Shown: positions 45,561 through 61,200, counted from the stretch's first letter. The stretch: 64,000 bases of DNA from Mixophyes australis (GCA_036250195.1 JAVHZZ010000015.1:1116001-1180000); one strand, 5' to 3'. The notes: generated from the letters alone by a model not told the origin. Translations and numbers: made by a program.

Positions 45561-47000
45561 ATTCATGATTCAATTCATGATTCACGATTCATGATTCAAT
45601 TCATGATTCATGATTCATGATTCATGATTCAATTCATGATTCATAATTCAATTCATGATTCATGATTCGATTCATGATTCATGATTCGATTCATGATTCA
45701 TGATTCAATTCATGATTCATGATTTATGATTCAATTCATGATTCAATTCATGATTCAATTCATGATTCATGATTCGATTCATGATTCATGATTCATGATT
45801 CGATTCATGATTCATGATTCGATTCATGATTCATGATTCATAATTCATGATTCAATTCATGATTCATGATTCAAGATTCAATTCATGATTCATGATTCAA
45901 TTCATGATTCATGATTCGATTCATGATTCATGATTCAATTCATGAATTATGATTCATGATTCAATTCATGATTCATGATTCATGATTCAATTCATGATTC
46001 ATGATTCAATTCATGATTCATGATTCGATTCACGATTCATGATTCGATTCATGATTCATGATTCAATTCATGATTCATGATTAAATGATTCAATTCATGA
46101 TTCATGATTCGATTCATGATTCATGATTCATGATTCAATTCATGATTCATGATTCGATTTATGATTCATGATTCAATTCATGATTCATGATTTATGATTC
46201 AATTCATGATCAATTAATGATTCATGATTCATAATTTATGATTCGATTCATGATTCATGATTTATGATTCAATTCATGATCAATTCATGATTCATGATTC
46301 GATTTATGATTCATGATTCAATTCATGATTGAGGATTCATGATTCAATTCATGATTCATGATTCAATTCATGATTCATGATTCATAAATCATGATTCGAT
46401 TCATGATTCATGATTCATGATTAGATTCATGATTCATGATTCGATTCATGATTCATGATTCAATTCATGATTTATGATTTATGATTCAATTTATGATTCA
46501 ATTCATGATTCATGATTCAATTCATGATTCATGATTCATGATTCGATTAATGATTCATGATTCAATTCATGATTCATGATTCAATTCATGATTCATGATT
46601 CGATTCATGATTCATGATTCAATTCATGATTCACGATTCATGATTCAATTCATGATTCATGATTCATGATTCATGATTCAATTCATGATTCATAATTCAA
46701 TTCATGATTCATGATTCGATTCATGATTCATGATTCGATTCATGATTCATGATTCAATTCATGATTCATGATTTATGATTCAATTCATGATTCAATTCAT
46801 GATTCAATTCATGATTCATGATTCGATTCATGATTCATGATTCATGATTCGATTCATGATTCATGATTCATAATTCATGATTCAATTCATGATTCATGAT
46901 TCAAGATTCAATTCATGATTCATGATTCAATTCATGATTCTTGATTCGATTCATGATTCATAATTCATGATTTATGATTCATGATTCGATTCATGATTCA
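44900..47000. repeat. Tandem pair with 1,037-1,050-bp offset
   Basis: Two adjacent related copies of about 1.04 kb. AGGATTCATG is at 45,295 and 46,332 (1,037 apart) and TTCACGATTC near 45,581 and 46,631 (1,050 apart). Both copies hold the shortened junction ATGATCAATTC, in which the T before CAATTC is lost. The first copy has a unique AATCCATGATC variant near 45,163, and the second reads TTGAGGATTC where others read TTCAGGATTC. The borders are approximate. Confidence 0.65.
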
Positions 47001-48700
47001 TGATTCGATTCATGATTCATGATTCATGATTCAATTCATGATTCATGATTCGATTCATGATTCATGGTTAGATTCATGATTCATGATTCAATTCATGATT
47101 CATGATTCATTATTTAATTCATGATTCATGATTCGATTCATGATTCATGATTCAATTCATGATTCATGATTCATGATTCAATTCATGATTCATGATTCAT
47201 GATTCAATTCATGATTCATGATTCAATTCATGATTCATGATTCATGATTCAATTCATGATTCATGATTCATGATTCATGATTTGATTCATGATTCATGAT
47301 TCAATTCATGATTCATGATTTATGATTCAATTCATGATTCAATTCATGATTCGTGATTCAATTCATGATTTAATTCATGAATTATGATTCAATTTTTGAT
47401 TCATGATTTAATTCATGATTCATGATTTGATTCATGATTCATGATTCAATTCATAATTCATTTCATGATTCATGATTCAATTCATGATTCATGATTCATG
47501 ATTCAATTCATGATTCATGATTCATGATTCAATTCATGATTCATGATTCATGATTCAATTCATGATTCAATTCATGATTCATTTCATGATTTATGATTTA
47601 ATTCATGATTAATGATTCATGATTCAATTCATGATTCATGATGCAATTCATGATTCGAGATTCATGATTCGATTCATGATTCATGATTCATGATTCATGA
47701 TTCATGATTCATTTCATGATTCAATTCATGATTCATGATTCATGATTCAATTCAGGATTCATGATTCATGATTCATTTCATGATTCAATTCATGATTCAT
47801 GATTCATGATTCAACTCATGATTCATGATTCATGATTCGATTCATGATTCATGATTCATGATTCATGATTCATGATTCAATTCATGAATTATGATTCAAT
47901 TCATGATTCATGATTTGATTCATGATTAATGATTTATGATTCGTTTCATGATTCATGATTCATTTCATGATTCGTGTTACGATTCATAATTCATGATTCA
48001 ATTCATGATTCATGATTCAATTCATGATTCATGTTTTGATTCATGATTCATGATTCGATTCATGATTCATGATTCAATTCATGATTCATGATTCATAATT
48101 CATAAATCAATTTATGATTCATGATTCGATTTATGATTCATGATTCAAGATTTAATTCATGATTCATGATTCGATTCATGATTCATGATTCAATTCATGA
48201 TTCATGATTCATAATTCATGATTCAATTCATGATTCATGATTCGATTCATGATTCATGATTCAATTCATGATTTATGATTTATGATTCAATTTATGATTA
48301 AATTCATGATTCATGATTCATGATTCGATTCATGATTCATGATTCGATTCATGATTCATGATTCATGATTCAATTCATGATTTATGATTTATTATTCAAT
48401 TTATGATTCAATTCATGATTCATGATTCATGATTCAATTCATGATTCATGATTCGATTCATGATTCATGATTCATGATTCAATTCATGATTCATGATTCG
48501 ATTCATGATTCATGATTCATGATTCAATTCATGATTCATGATTCGATTCATGATTCATGATTCATAATTCATGATTCGATTCATGATTCATGATTCATGA
48601 TTCAATTCATGATTCATGATTCAATTCATGATTCATGATTGGATTCATGATTCATGATTCAATTCATGATTCATGATTAAATGATTCAATTCATGATTCA
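47000..48700. repeat. Segment recurring at 52.7-54.3 kb and again near 59-61 kb
   Basis: Landmark AATTTTTGATTC, rare elsewhere, is at 47,391, 52,779, 59,069 and 60,664. TTCGTGTTACG near 47,972 has relatives TTCGTGTTCCG near 53,614 and 61,471. GATTCGATTCCTG follows near 48,704, 54,337 and 63,194. The offsets from this copy to the 52.7-kb copy are 5,388 at AATTTTTG and 5,633-5,642 at the later landmarks, so the second copy has gained about 250 bp. TTCAACTCATG and TTCAGGATTCATG are also shared near 47.75-47.82, 53.4-53.46 and 61.23-61.30 kb. The borders are approximate. Confidence 0.65.
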
Positions 48701-51700
48701 TGATTCGATTCCTGATTCATGATTCATGATTCGATTCATGATTCATGATTCATGATTCAATGCATGATTCATGATTCAATTTATGATTCATGATTCATGA
48801 TTCATGATTCAATTCATGATTCGAGATTCATGATTCGATTCATGATTAGATTCATGATTCATGATTAATGATTTATGATTCGTTTCATGATTCATGATTC
48901 ATTTCATGATTCGTGTTTCGATTCATAATTCATGATTCAATTCATGATTCATGATTCAATTCATGATTCATGTTTCGATTCATGATTCATGATTCGAATC
49001 ATGATTCATGATTCGATTTATGATTCATGATTCATGATTCAATTCATGATTCATGATTTGATTCATGATTCATGATTCAATTCATGATTCATGATTCGAT
49101 TCATGATTCATGATTCATAATTCATGATTCGATTCATGATTCATGATTCTTGATTCAATTCATGATTCATGATTCAATTCATGATTCATGATTCGATTCA
49201 TGATTCATGATTAAATGATTTAATTCATGATTCATGATTCGATTCATGATTTATGATTCGATTCATGATTCATGACTCATGATTCAATGCATGATTCATG
49301 ATTCGATTTATGATTCATGATTCATGATTCATGATTCAATTCATGATTCGAGATTCATGATTCAATTCATGATTTATGATTCATGATTCGATTCATGATT
49401 AGATTAATGATTCAAGATTAATGATTTATGATTCGTTTCATGATTCATGATTCATTTCATGATTCGTGTTTCGATTCATAATTCATGATTCAATTCATGA
49501 TTCATGATTCAATTCATGATTCATGTTTCGATTCATGATTCATGATTCGATTCATGATTCATGATTCAATTCATGATTCATGATTCATAATTCATGATTC
49601 GATTCATGATTCATGATTCGATTCATGATTCATGATTCATGATTTAATTCATGATTCATGATTCATGACTCGATTCATGATTCATGATTCAATTCATTAT
49701 TCATGATTCATAATTCATGATTCGATTCATGATTCATGATTCGATTCATGATTCATGATTCGATTCATGATTCATGATTCAATTCATGATTTATGATTTA
49801 TGATTCAATTTATGATTCAATTCATGATTCATGATTAGATTCATGATTCATGATTCGATTCATGATTCATGATTCAATTCATGATTTATGATTTATGATT
49901 CAATTTATGATTCAATTCATGATTTATGATTCAATTTATGATTCAATTCATGATTCATGATTCATGATTAGATTCATGATTCATGATTCGATTCATGATT
50001 CATGATTCAATTCATGATTTATGATTTATGATTCAATTTATGATTCAATTCATGATTCATGATTCAGTTCATGATTCATGATTCAATTCATGATTCATGA
50101 TTCAATTCATGATTTATGATTCATGATTCGATTCATGATTCATGATTCAATTCATGATTTATGATTTATGATTCAATTTATGATTCAATTCATGATTCAT
50201 GATTCATGATTCAATTCATGATTCATGATTCATAATTCATGATTCATGATTAAATGATTCAATTCATGATTCATGATTCGATTCCTTATTCATGATTCAT
50301 GATTCGATTCATGATTCATGATTCATGATTCAATGCATGATTCATGATTCAATTTATGATTCATGATTCATGATTCATGATTCAATTCATGATTCGAGAT
50401 TCATGATTCGATTCATGATTAGATTCATGATTCATGATTAATGATTTATGATTCGTTTCATGATTCATGATTCATTTCATGATTCGTGTTTCGATTCATA
50501 ATTCATGATTCTATTCATGATTCATGATTCAATTCATGATTCATGTTTCGATTCATGATTCATGATTCGAATCATGATTCATGATTCGATTTATGATTCA
50601 TGATTCATGATTCAATTCATGATTCATGATTTGATTCATGATTCATGATTCAATTCATGATTCATGATTCGATTCATGATTCATGATTCATAATTCATGA
50701 TTCGATTCATGATTCATGATTCTTGATTCAATTCATGATTCATGATTCAATTCATGATTCATGATTCGATTCATGATTCATGATTAAATGATTTAATTCA
50801 TGATTCATGATTCGATTCATGATTCATGATTCATGATTCGATTCATGATTCATGACTCATGATTCAATGCATGATTCATGATTCGATTTATGATTCATGA
50901 TTCATGATTCATGATTCAATTCATGATTCGAGATTCATGATTCAATTCATGATTTATGATTCATGATTCGATTCATGATTAGATTAATGATTCATGATTA
51001 ATGATTTATGATTCGTTTCATGATTCATGATTCATTTCATGATTCGTGTTTCGATTCATAATTCATGATTCAATTCATGATTCATGATTCAATTCATGAT
51101 TCATGTTTCGATTCATGATTCATGATTCGATTCATGATTCATGATTCAATTCATGATTCATGATTCATAATTCATGATTCGATTCATGATTCATGATTCG
51201 ATTCATGATTCATGATTTAATTCATGATTCATGATTCATGACTCGATTCATGATTCATGATTCAATTCATTATTCATGATTCATAATTCATGATTCGATT
51301 CATGATTCATGATTCGATTCATGATTCATGATTCGATTCATGATTCATGATTCAATTCATGATTTATGATTTATGATTCAATTTATGATTCAATTCATGA
51401 TTCATGATTAGATTCATGATTCATGATTCGATTCATGATTCATGATTCAATTCATGATTTATGATTTATGATTCAATTTATGATTCAATTCATGATTTAT
51501 GATTCAATTTATGATTCAATTCATGATTCATGATTCATGATTAGATTCATGATTCATGATTCGATTCATGATTCATGATTCAATTCATGATTTATGATTT
51601 ATGATTCAATTTATGATTCAATTCATGATTCATGATTCAGTTCATGATTCATGATTCAATTCATGATTCATGATTCAATTCATGATTTATGATTCATGAT

Positions 51701-51850
51701 TCGATTCATGATTCATGATTCAATTCATGATTTATGATTTATGATTCAATTTATGATTCAATTCATGATTCATGATTCATGATTCAATTCATGATTCATG
51801 ATTCATAATTCATGATTCGATTCATGATTCATGATTCGATTCATGATTCA
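48700..51850. repeat. Tandem pair with 1,573-bp offset
   Basis: Two consecutive copies, about 48,700-50,275 and 50,276-51,850. Landmark pairs are CCTGATTC/CCTTATTC at 48,711 and 50,284 (1,573), CGTGTTTCG at 48,912 and 50,485 (1,573), CGTGTTTCG at 49,465 and 51,045 (1,580), GACTCG at 49,667 and 51,240 (1,573), and CAGTTC near 50,065 and 51,638 (1,573). The two offsets differ by exactly one 7-mer, gained and lost again between landmarks. Each copy itself contains two CGTGTTTCG-bearing sub-segments 553-560 bp apart, so the unit is internally duplicated. The close match makes this a recent event for the right half. Confidence 0.82.
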
Positions 51851-54800
51851 TGATTCGATTCATGATTCATGATTCATGATTTAATTCATGATTCATGATT
51901 CATGATTCAATTCATGATTCAAGATTTGATTCATGATTCATGATTCAATTCATGATTTATGATTTATGATTCAATTTATGATTCGATTCATGATTCATGA
52001 TTCATGATTTAATTCATGATTCATGATTCATGATTCAATTCATGATTCATGATTCGATTCATGATTCATGATTCGATTCATGATTCATGATTCAATTCAT
52101 GATTCATGATTCATAATTCATGATTCGATTCATGATTCATGATTCGATTCATGATTCATGATTCAATTCATGATTTATGATTTATGATTCAATTTATGAT
52201 TCAATTCATGATTCAGTTCATGATTCATGATTCAATTCATGATTCATGATTCAATTTATGATTCATGATTCAGGATTCAATTCATGATTCATGATTCGAT
52301 TCATGATTCATGATTCAATTCATGATTCATGATTCATGATTCAATTCATGATTCATGATTCCTAATTCATGATTCGATTCATGATTCATGATTCATAATT
52401 CATGATTCGATTCATGATTCATGATTCGATTCATGATTCATGATTCGATTCATGATTCATGATTCATGATTTAATTCATGATTCATGATTCGATTCATGA
52501 TTCATGATTCGATTCATGATTCATGATTCAATTCATGATTGATGATTCATAATTCATGATTCGATTCATTATTCATGATTCGATTCATGATTCATGATTC
52601 GATTCATGATTCATGATTCATGATTTAATTCATGATTCATGATTCATGATTCAATTCATGATTCATGATTCGATTCATGATTCATGATTCAATTCATGAT
52701 TCATGATTTATGATTCAATTCATGATTCAATTCATGATTCGTGATTCAATTCATGATTCAATTCATGAATTATGATTCAATTTTTGATTCATGATTTAAT
52801 TCATGATTCATGATTTGATTCATGATTCATGATTCAATTCATAATTCATTTCATGATTCATGATTGAATTCATGATTCATGATTCATGATTCAATTCATG
52901 ATTCATGATTCATGATTCAATTCATGATTCATGATTCATGATTCAATTCATGATTCAATTCATGATTCATTTCATGATTTATGATTTAATTCATGATTAA
53001 TGATTCATGATTCAATTCATGATTCATGATGCAATTCATGATTCATGATTCAATTCATGATTCATGATTCAATTCATGTTTCATGATTCGATTCATGATT
53101 CATGATTAAATTCATGATTCATGATTCAATTCATGATTCATAATTCGATTCATGATTCATGATTCATGATTCGATTCATGATTCATGTTTCATGATTCAA
53201 TTCATGATTCATGATTCGATTTATGATTTATGATTCAATTCATGATTCATGATTTATGATTCAATTCATGATTCAATTCATGATTCATGATTCAATTCAT
53301 GATTCGAGATTCATGATTCGATTCATGATTCATGATTCATGATTCATGATTCATGATTCATTTCATGATTCAATTCATGATTCATGATTCATGATTCAAT
53401 TCAGGATTCATGATTCATGATTCATTTCATGATTCAATTTATGATTCATGATTCAACTCATGATTCATGATTCATGATTCGATTCATGATTCATGATTCA
53501 TGATTCATGATTCATGATTCAATTCATGATTCATGATTCAATTCATGATTCATGATTTGATTCATGATTAATGATTTATGATTCGTTTCATGATTCATGC
53601 TTCATTTCATGATTCGTGTTCCGATTCATAATTCATGATTCAATTCATGATTCATGATTCAATTCATGATTCATGTTTTGATTTATAATTCATGATTCAA
53701 TTCATGATTCATGATTCAATTCATGATTCATAATTCATAAATCAATTTATAATTCATGATTCAATTCATGATTCATGATTCAATTCATGATTCATGTTTT
53801 GATTCATGATTCATGATTCGATTCATGATTCATGATTCAATTCATGATTCATGATTCATAATTCATGATTCAATTCATGATTCATGATTCGATTCATGAT
53901 TCATGATTCAATTCATGATTTATGATTTATGATTCAATTTATGATTAAATTCATGATTCATGATTAGATTCATGATTCATGATTCGATTCATGATTCATG
54001 ATTCATGATTCAATTCATGATTTATGATTTATTATTCAATTTATGATTTAATTCATGATTCATGATTCATGATTCGATTCATGATTCATGATTCGATTCA
54101 TGATTCATAATTCATGATTCAATTCATGATTCATGATTCGATTCATGATTCATGATTCATGATTCAATTCATGATTCATGATTTGATTCATGATTCATGA
54201 TTCATAATTCATGATTCGATTCATGATTCATGATTCAATTCATGATTCATGATTCAATTCATGATTCATGATTGGATTCATGATTCATGATTCAATTCAT
54301 GATTCATGATTAAATGATTCAATTCATGATTCATGATTCGATTCCTGATTCATGATTCATGATTCGATTCATGATTCATGATTCATGATTCAATGCATGA
54401 TTCATGATTCAATTTATGATTCATGATTCATGATTCATGATTCAATTCATGATTCGAGATTCATGATTCGATTCATGATTAGATTCATGATTCATGATTA
54501 ATGATTTATGATTCATTTCATGATTCATGATTCATTTCATGATTCGTGTTTCGATTCATAATTCATGATTCAATTCATGATTCATGATTCAATTCATGAT
54601 TCATGTTTCGATTCATGATTCATGATTCGATTCATGATTCATGATTCAATTCATGATTCATGATTCATGATTCATGATTCGAATCATGATTCATGATTCG
54701 ATTTATGATTCATGATTCATGATTCAATTCATGATTCATGATTTGATTCATGATTCATGATTCAATTCATGATTCATGATTCGATTCATGATTCATGATT

Positions 54801-57200
54801 CATAATGCATGATTCGATTCATGATTCATGATTCATGATTCAATTCATGATTCATGATTCAATTCATGATTCATGATTCAATTCATGATTCATGATTGGA
54901 TTCATGATTCATGATTCAATTCATGATTCATGATTCAATTCATGATTCATGATTCAATTCATGATTCATGATTAAATGATTCAATTCATGATTCATGATT
55001 CGATTCATGATTCATGATTCATGATTCGATTCATGATTCATGACTCATGATTCAATGCATGATTCATGATTCGATTTATGATTCATGATTCATGATTCAT
55101 GATTCAATTCATGATTCGAGATTCATGATTCAATTCATGATTCATGATTCATGATTCGATTCATGATTAGATTAATGATTCATGATTAATGATTTATGAT
55201 TCGTTTCATGATTCATGATTCATTTCATGATTCGTGTTTCGATTCATAATTCATGATTCAATTCATGATTCATGATTCAATTCATGATTCATGTTTCGAT
55301 TCATGATTCATGATTCGATTCATGATTCATGATTCAATTCATGATTCATGATTCATAATTCATGATTCGATTCATGATTCATGATTCGATTCATGATTCA
55401 TGATTCATGATTTAATTCATGATTCATGATTCATGACTCGATTCATGATTCATGATTCAATTCATGATTCATGATTCATAATTCATGATTCGATTCATGA
55501 TTCATGATTCGATTCATGATTCATGATTCGATTCATGATTCATGATTTAATTCATGATTTATGATTTATGATTCAATTTATGATTCAATTCATGATTCAT
55601 GATTAGATTCATGATTCATGATTCGATTCATGATTCAATTCATGATTTATGATTTATGATTCAATTTATGATTCAATTCATGATTCATGATTCATGATTA
55701 GATTCATGATTCATGATTCGATTCATGATTCATGATTCAATTCATGATTTATGATTTATGATTCAATTTATGATTCAATTCATGATTCATGATTCAGTTC
55801 ATGATTCATGATTCAATTCATGATTCATGATTCAATTCATGATTTATGATTCATGATTCGATTCATGATTCATGATTCAATTCATGATTTATGATTTATG
55901 ATTCAATTTATGATTCAATTCATGATTCATGATTCATGATTCAATTCATGATTCATGATTCATAATTCATGATTCGATTCATGATTCATGATTCGATTCA
56001 TGATTCATGATTCGATTCATGATTCATGATTCATGATTTAATTCATGATTCATGATTCATGATTCAATTCATGATTCAAGATTTGATTCATGATTCATGA
56101 TTCAATTCATGATTTATGATTTATGATTCAATTTATGATTCGATTAATGATTCATGATTCATGATTTAATTCATGATTCATGATTCATGATTCAATTCAT
56201 GATTCATGATTCGATTCATGATTCATGATTCGATTCATGATTCATGATTCAATTCATGATTCATGATTCATAATTCATGATTCGATTCATGATTCATGAT
56301 TCAATTCATGATTCATGATTCAATTCATGATTTATGATTTGTGATTCAATTTATGATTCAATTCATGATTCATGATTCAGTTCATGATTCATGATTCAAT
56401 TCATGATTCATGATTCAATTCATGATTCATGATTCAGGATTCAATTCATGATTCATGATTCGATTCATGATTCATGATTCAATTCATGATTCATGATTCA
56501 TGATTCAATTCATGATTCATGATTCATAATTCATGATTCGATTCATGATTCATGATTCGATTCATTATTCATGATTCGATTCATGATTCATGATTCATGA
56601 TTTATTTCATGATTCATGATTCATGATTCAATTCATGATTCAAGATTCGATTCTTGATTCATGATTCAATTCATGATTTATGATTTATGATTCATTTTAT
56701 GATTCGATTCATGATTCATGATTCATGATTTAATTCATGATTCATGATTCATGATTCAATTCATGATTCATGATTCGATTCATGATTCATGATTCGATTC
56801 ATGATTCATGATTCAATTCATGATTGATGATTCATAATTCATGATTCGATTCATTATTCATGATTCGATTCATGATTCATGATTCGATTCATGATTCATG
56901 ATTCATGATTTAATTCATGATTCATGATTCATGATTCAATTCATGATTCATGATTCGATTCATGATTCATGATTCAATTCATGATTTATGATTTATGATT
57001 CAATTTATGATTCAATTCATGATTCATGATTCATGATTAGATTCATGATTTATGATTCGATTCATGATTCATGATTCAATTCATGATTTATGATTCAATT
57101 TATGATTCAATTCATGATTCATGATTCAATTTATGATTCATGATTCAATTCATGATTCATGATTCATGATTCAATTCATGATTCATGATTCGATTCATGA
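51850..57200. repeat. Right-half segment repeating 50.3-52.7 kb at 4.06-4.16-kb offset
   Basis: The part from about 54.3 kb is a copy of 50.3-52.7 kb. Pairs are the CCT landmark at 50,284 and 54,344 (4,060), CGTGTTTCG at 50,485 and 54,545 (4,060), CAGTTC near 51,638 and 55,795 (4,157), and CAGTTC near 52,214 and 56,378 (4,164). The sub-segment spacing between CGTGTTTCG landmarks has grown from 560 to 688 bp in the downstream copy (54,545 and 55,233). Between the two copies lies the 52.7-54.3-kb relative of the 47.0-48.7-kb segment. The order segment X, segment Y, segment X', segment Y' therefore suggests a longer compound unit. The borders are approximate. Confidence 0.7.
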
Positions 57201-60200
57201 TTCATGATTCAATTCATGATTCATGATTCATGATTCAATTCATGATTCATGATTCATGATTCATGATTCATGATTCGATTCATGATTCATGATTCAATTC
57301 ATGATTCATGATTCAATTCATGATTCATGATTCAATTCATTATTCATGATTTAATTCATGATTCATAATTCATGATTCATGATTCAATTCATAATTCATG
57401 ATTCAATTCATGATTCATGATGCGATTCATGATTCATGATTCGATTCATGATTCATGATTCAATTCATGATTCATGATTTATGATTCATGATTCATGATT
57501 CAATTCATGATTCATGATTTATGATTCATGATTTATGATTCAATTCATGATTCAATTCATGATTCATTTCATGATTCATGATTCGATTCATGATTCATGA
57601 TTCATGATTCAATTCATGATTAATGATTCATGATTCAATTCATGATTCATGATTCAATTCATGATTCATGATTCGATTCATGATTCATAATTCGATTCAT
57701 GATTCATGATTCAATTCATGATTCATGATTAAATGATTCAATTCATGATTCATGATTCGATTCATGATTCATGATTCATGATTCAATTCATGATTCATGA
57801 TTCGATTTATGATTCATGATTCAATTCATGATTCATGATTTATGATTCAATTCATGATCAATTCATGATTCATGATTCATAATTTATGATTCGATTCATG
57901 ATTCATGATTCAGGATTCATGATTCAATTCATGATTCATGATTCAATTCATGATTCATGATTCATGATTCATAAATCATGATTCGATTCATGATTCATGA
58001 TTCATGATTAGATTCATGATTCATGATTCGATTCATGATTCATGATTCAATTCATGATTTATGATTTATGATTCAATTTATGATTCAATTCATGATTCAT
58101 GATTCAATTCATGATTCATGATTCATGATTCGATTAATGATTCATGATTCAATTCATCATTCATGATTCAATTCATGATTCATGATTCGATTCATGATTC
58201 ATGATTCAATTCATGATTCACGATTCATGATTCAATTCATGATTCATGATTCATGATTCATGATTCAATTCATGATTCATAATTCAATTCATGATTCATG
58301 ATTCGATTCATGATTCATGATTCGATTCATGATTCATGATTCAATTCATGATTCATGATTTATGATTCAATTCATGATTCAATTCATGATTCATTTCATG
58401 ATTCATGATTTGATTCATGATTCATGATTCATGATTCGATTCATGATTCATGATTCGATTCATGATTCATGATTCATAATTCATGATTCAATTCATGATT
58501 CATGATTCAAGATTCAATTCATGATTATGATTCAATTCATGATTCTTGATTCGATTCATGATTCATAATTCATGATTTATGATTCATGATTAGATTCATG
58601 ATTCATGATTCATGATTCAATTCATGATTCATGATTCGATTCATGATTCATGGTTAGATTCATGATTTATGATTCAAATCATGATTCATGATTCATTATT
58701 TAATTCATGATTCATGATTCGATTCATGATTCATGATTCAATTCATGATTCATGATTCATTATTTAATTCATGATTCATGATTCGATTCATGATTCATGA
58801 TTCAATTCATGATTCATGATTCATGATTCAATTCATGATTCATGATTCATGATTCATGATTCGATTCATGATTCATGATTCATGATTCATGATTCATGAT
58901 TCAATTCATGATTCATGATTCAATTCATGATTCATGATTCGATTCATGATTCATGATTCATAATTCATGATTCGATTCATGATTCATGATTCAATTCATG
59001 ATTCATGATTTATGATTCAATTCATGATTCAATTCATGATTCGTGATTCAATTCATGAATTATGATTCAATTTTTGATTCATGATTTAATTCATGATTCA
59101 TGATTTGATTCATGATTCAAGATTCAATTCATGATTCATTTCATGATTCATGATTCAATTCATGATTCATGATTCATGATTCATGATTCATGATTCATGA
59201 TTCATGATTCAATTCATGATTCATGATTCAATTTTTGATTCAATTCATGATTTATTTCATGATTTATGATTTAATTCATGATTAAAGATTCATGATTCAA
59301 TTCATGATTCATGATGCAATTCATGATTCATGATTCAATTCATGATTCATGATTCAATTTATGTTTCATGATTCGATTCATGATTCATGATTAAATTCAT
59401 GATTCATGAGTCAATTCATGATTCATAATTCGATTCATGATTCATAAATCATGATTCGATTCATGATTCATGTTTCATGATTCAATTCATGATTCATGAT
59501 TCGATTTATGATTTATGATTCAATTCATGATTCATGATTTATGATTCAATTCATGATTCAATTCATGACTCATGATTCAATTCATGATTCGAGATTCATG
59601 ATTCGATTCATGATTCATGATTCAATTCATGATTCATGATTTCTGATTCAATTTATGATTCAATTCATGATTCATGATTCAATTCTTGATTCATGATTCA
59701 TGATTCGATTAATGATTCATGATTCAATTCATCATTCATGATTCAATTCATGATTCATGATTCGATTCATGATTCATGATTCAATTCATGATTCACGATT
59801 CATGATTCAATTCATGATTCATGATTCATGATTCATGATTCAATTCATGATTCATAATTCAATTCATGATTCATGATTCGATTCATGATTCATGATTCGA
59901 TTCATGATTCATGATTCAATTCATGATTCATGATTTATGATTCAATTCATGATTCAATTCATGATTCATTTCATGATTCATGATTTGATTCATGATTCAT
60001 GATTCATGATTCGATTCATGATTCATGATTCGATTCATGATTCATGATTCATAATTCATGATTCAATTCATGATTCATGATTCAAGATTCAATTCATGAT
60101 TCATGATTCAATTCATGATTCTTGATTCGATTCATGATTCATAATTCATGATTTATGATTCATGATTAGATTCATGATTCATGATTCATGATTCAATTCA

Positions 60201-61200
60201 TGATTCATGATTCGATTCATGATTCATGGTTAGATTCATGATTTATGATTCAAATCATGATTCATGATTCATTATTTAATTCATGATTCATGATTCGATT
60301 CATGATTCATGATTCAATTCATGATTCATGATTCATTATTTAATTCATGATTCATGATTCGATTCATGATTCATGATTCAATTCATGATTCATGATTCAT
60401 GATTCAATTCATGATTCATGATTCATGATTCATGATTCATGATTCGATTCATGATTCATGATTCATGATTCATGATTCAATTCATGATTCATGATTCAAT
60501 TCATGATTCATGATTCGATTCATGATTCATGATTCATAATTCATGATTCGATTCATGATTCATGATTCAATTCATGATTCATGATTCAATTCATGATTCA
60601 TGATTTATGATTCAATTCATGATTCAATTCATGATTCGTGATTCAATTCATGAATTATGATTCAATTTTTGATTCATGATTTAATTCATGATTCATGATT
60701 TGATTCATGATTCATGATTCAATTCATGATTAATTTCATGATTCATGATTCAATTCATGATTCATGATTCATGATTCAATTCATGATACATGATTCAATT
60801 TTTGATTCAATTCATGATTCATTTCATGATTTATGATTTAATTCATGATTAATGATTCATGATTCAATTCATGATTCATGATGCAATTCATGATTCATGA
60901 TTCAATTCATGATTCATGATTCAATTTATGTTTCATGATTCGATTCATGATTCATGATTAAATTCATGATTCATGAGTCAATTCATGATTCATAATTCGA
61001 TTCATGATTCATGATTCATGATTCAATTCATGATTCATGATTCGATTTATGATTTATGATTCAATTCATGATTCATGATTTATGATTCAATTCATGATTC
61101 AATTCATGACTCATGATTTAATTCATGATTCGAGATTCATGATTCGATTCATGATTCATGATTCAATTCATGATTCATGATTCATGATTCATTTCATGAT
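57200..61200. repeat. Tandem pair with about 1.57-1.60-kb offset, related to 45.6-47.6 kb
   Basis: Two successive copies, about 58.0-59.6 and 59.6-61.2 kb. Pairs are TTCACGATTC near 58,217 and 59,792 (1,575), ATTCTTGATTCG near 58,542 and 60,118 (1,576), AATTTTTGATTC at 59,069 and 60,664 (1,595), and TTTATGTTTCATG near 59,359 and 60,926 (1,567). Both contain TGAGTCA and ATGGTTAGATTC. The left copy also matches 45.6-47.6 kb about 11.6 kb upstream (TTCACGATTC near 46,631 to 58,217, offset 11,586; ATTCTTGATTCG near 46,937 to 58,542, offset 11,605). The borders are approximate. Confidence 0.7.
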
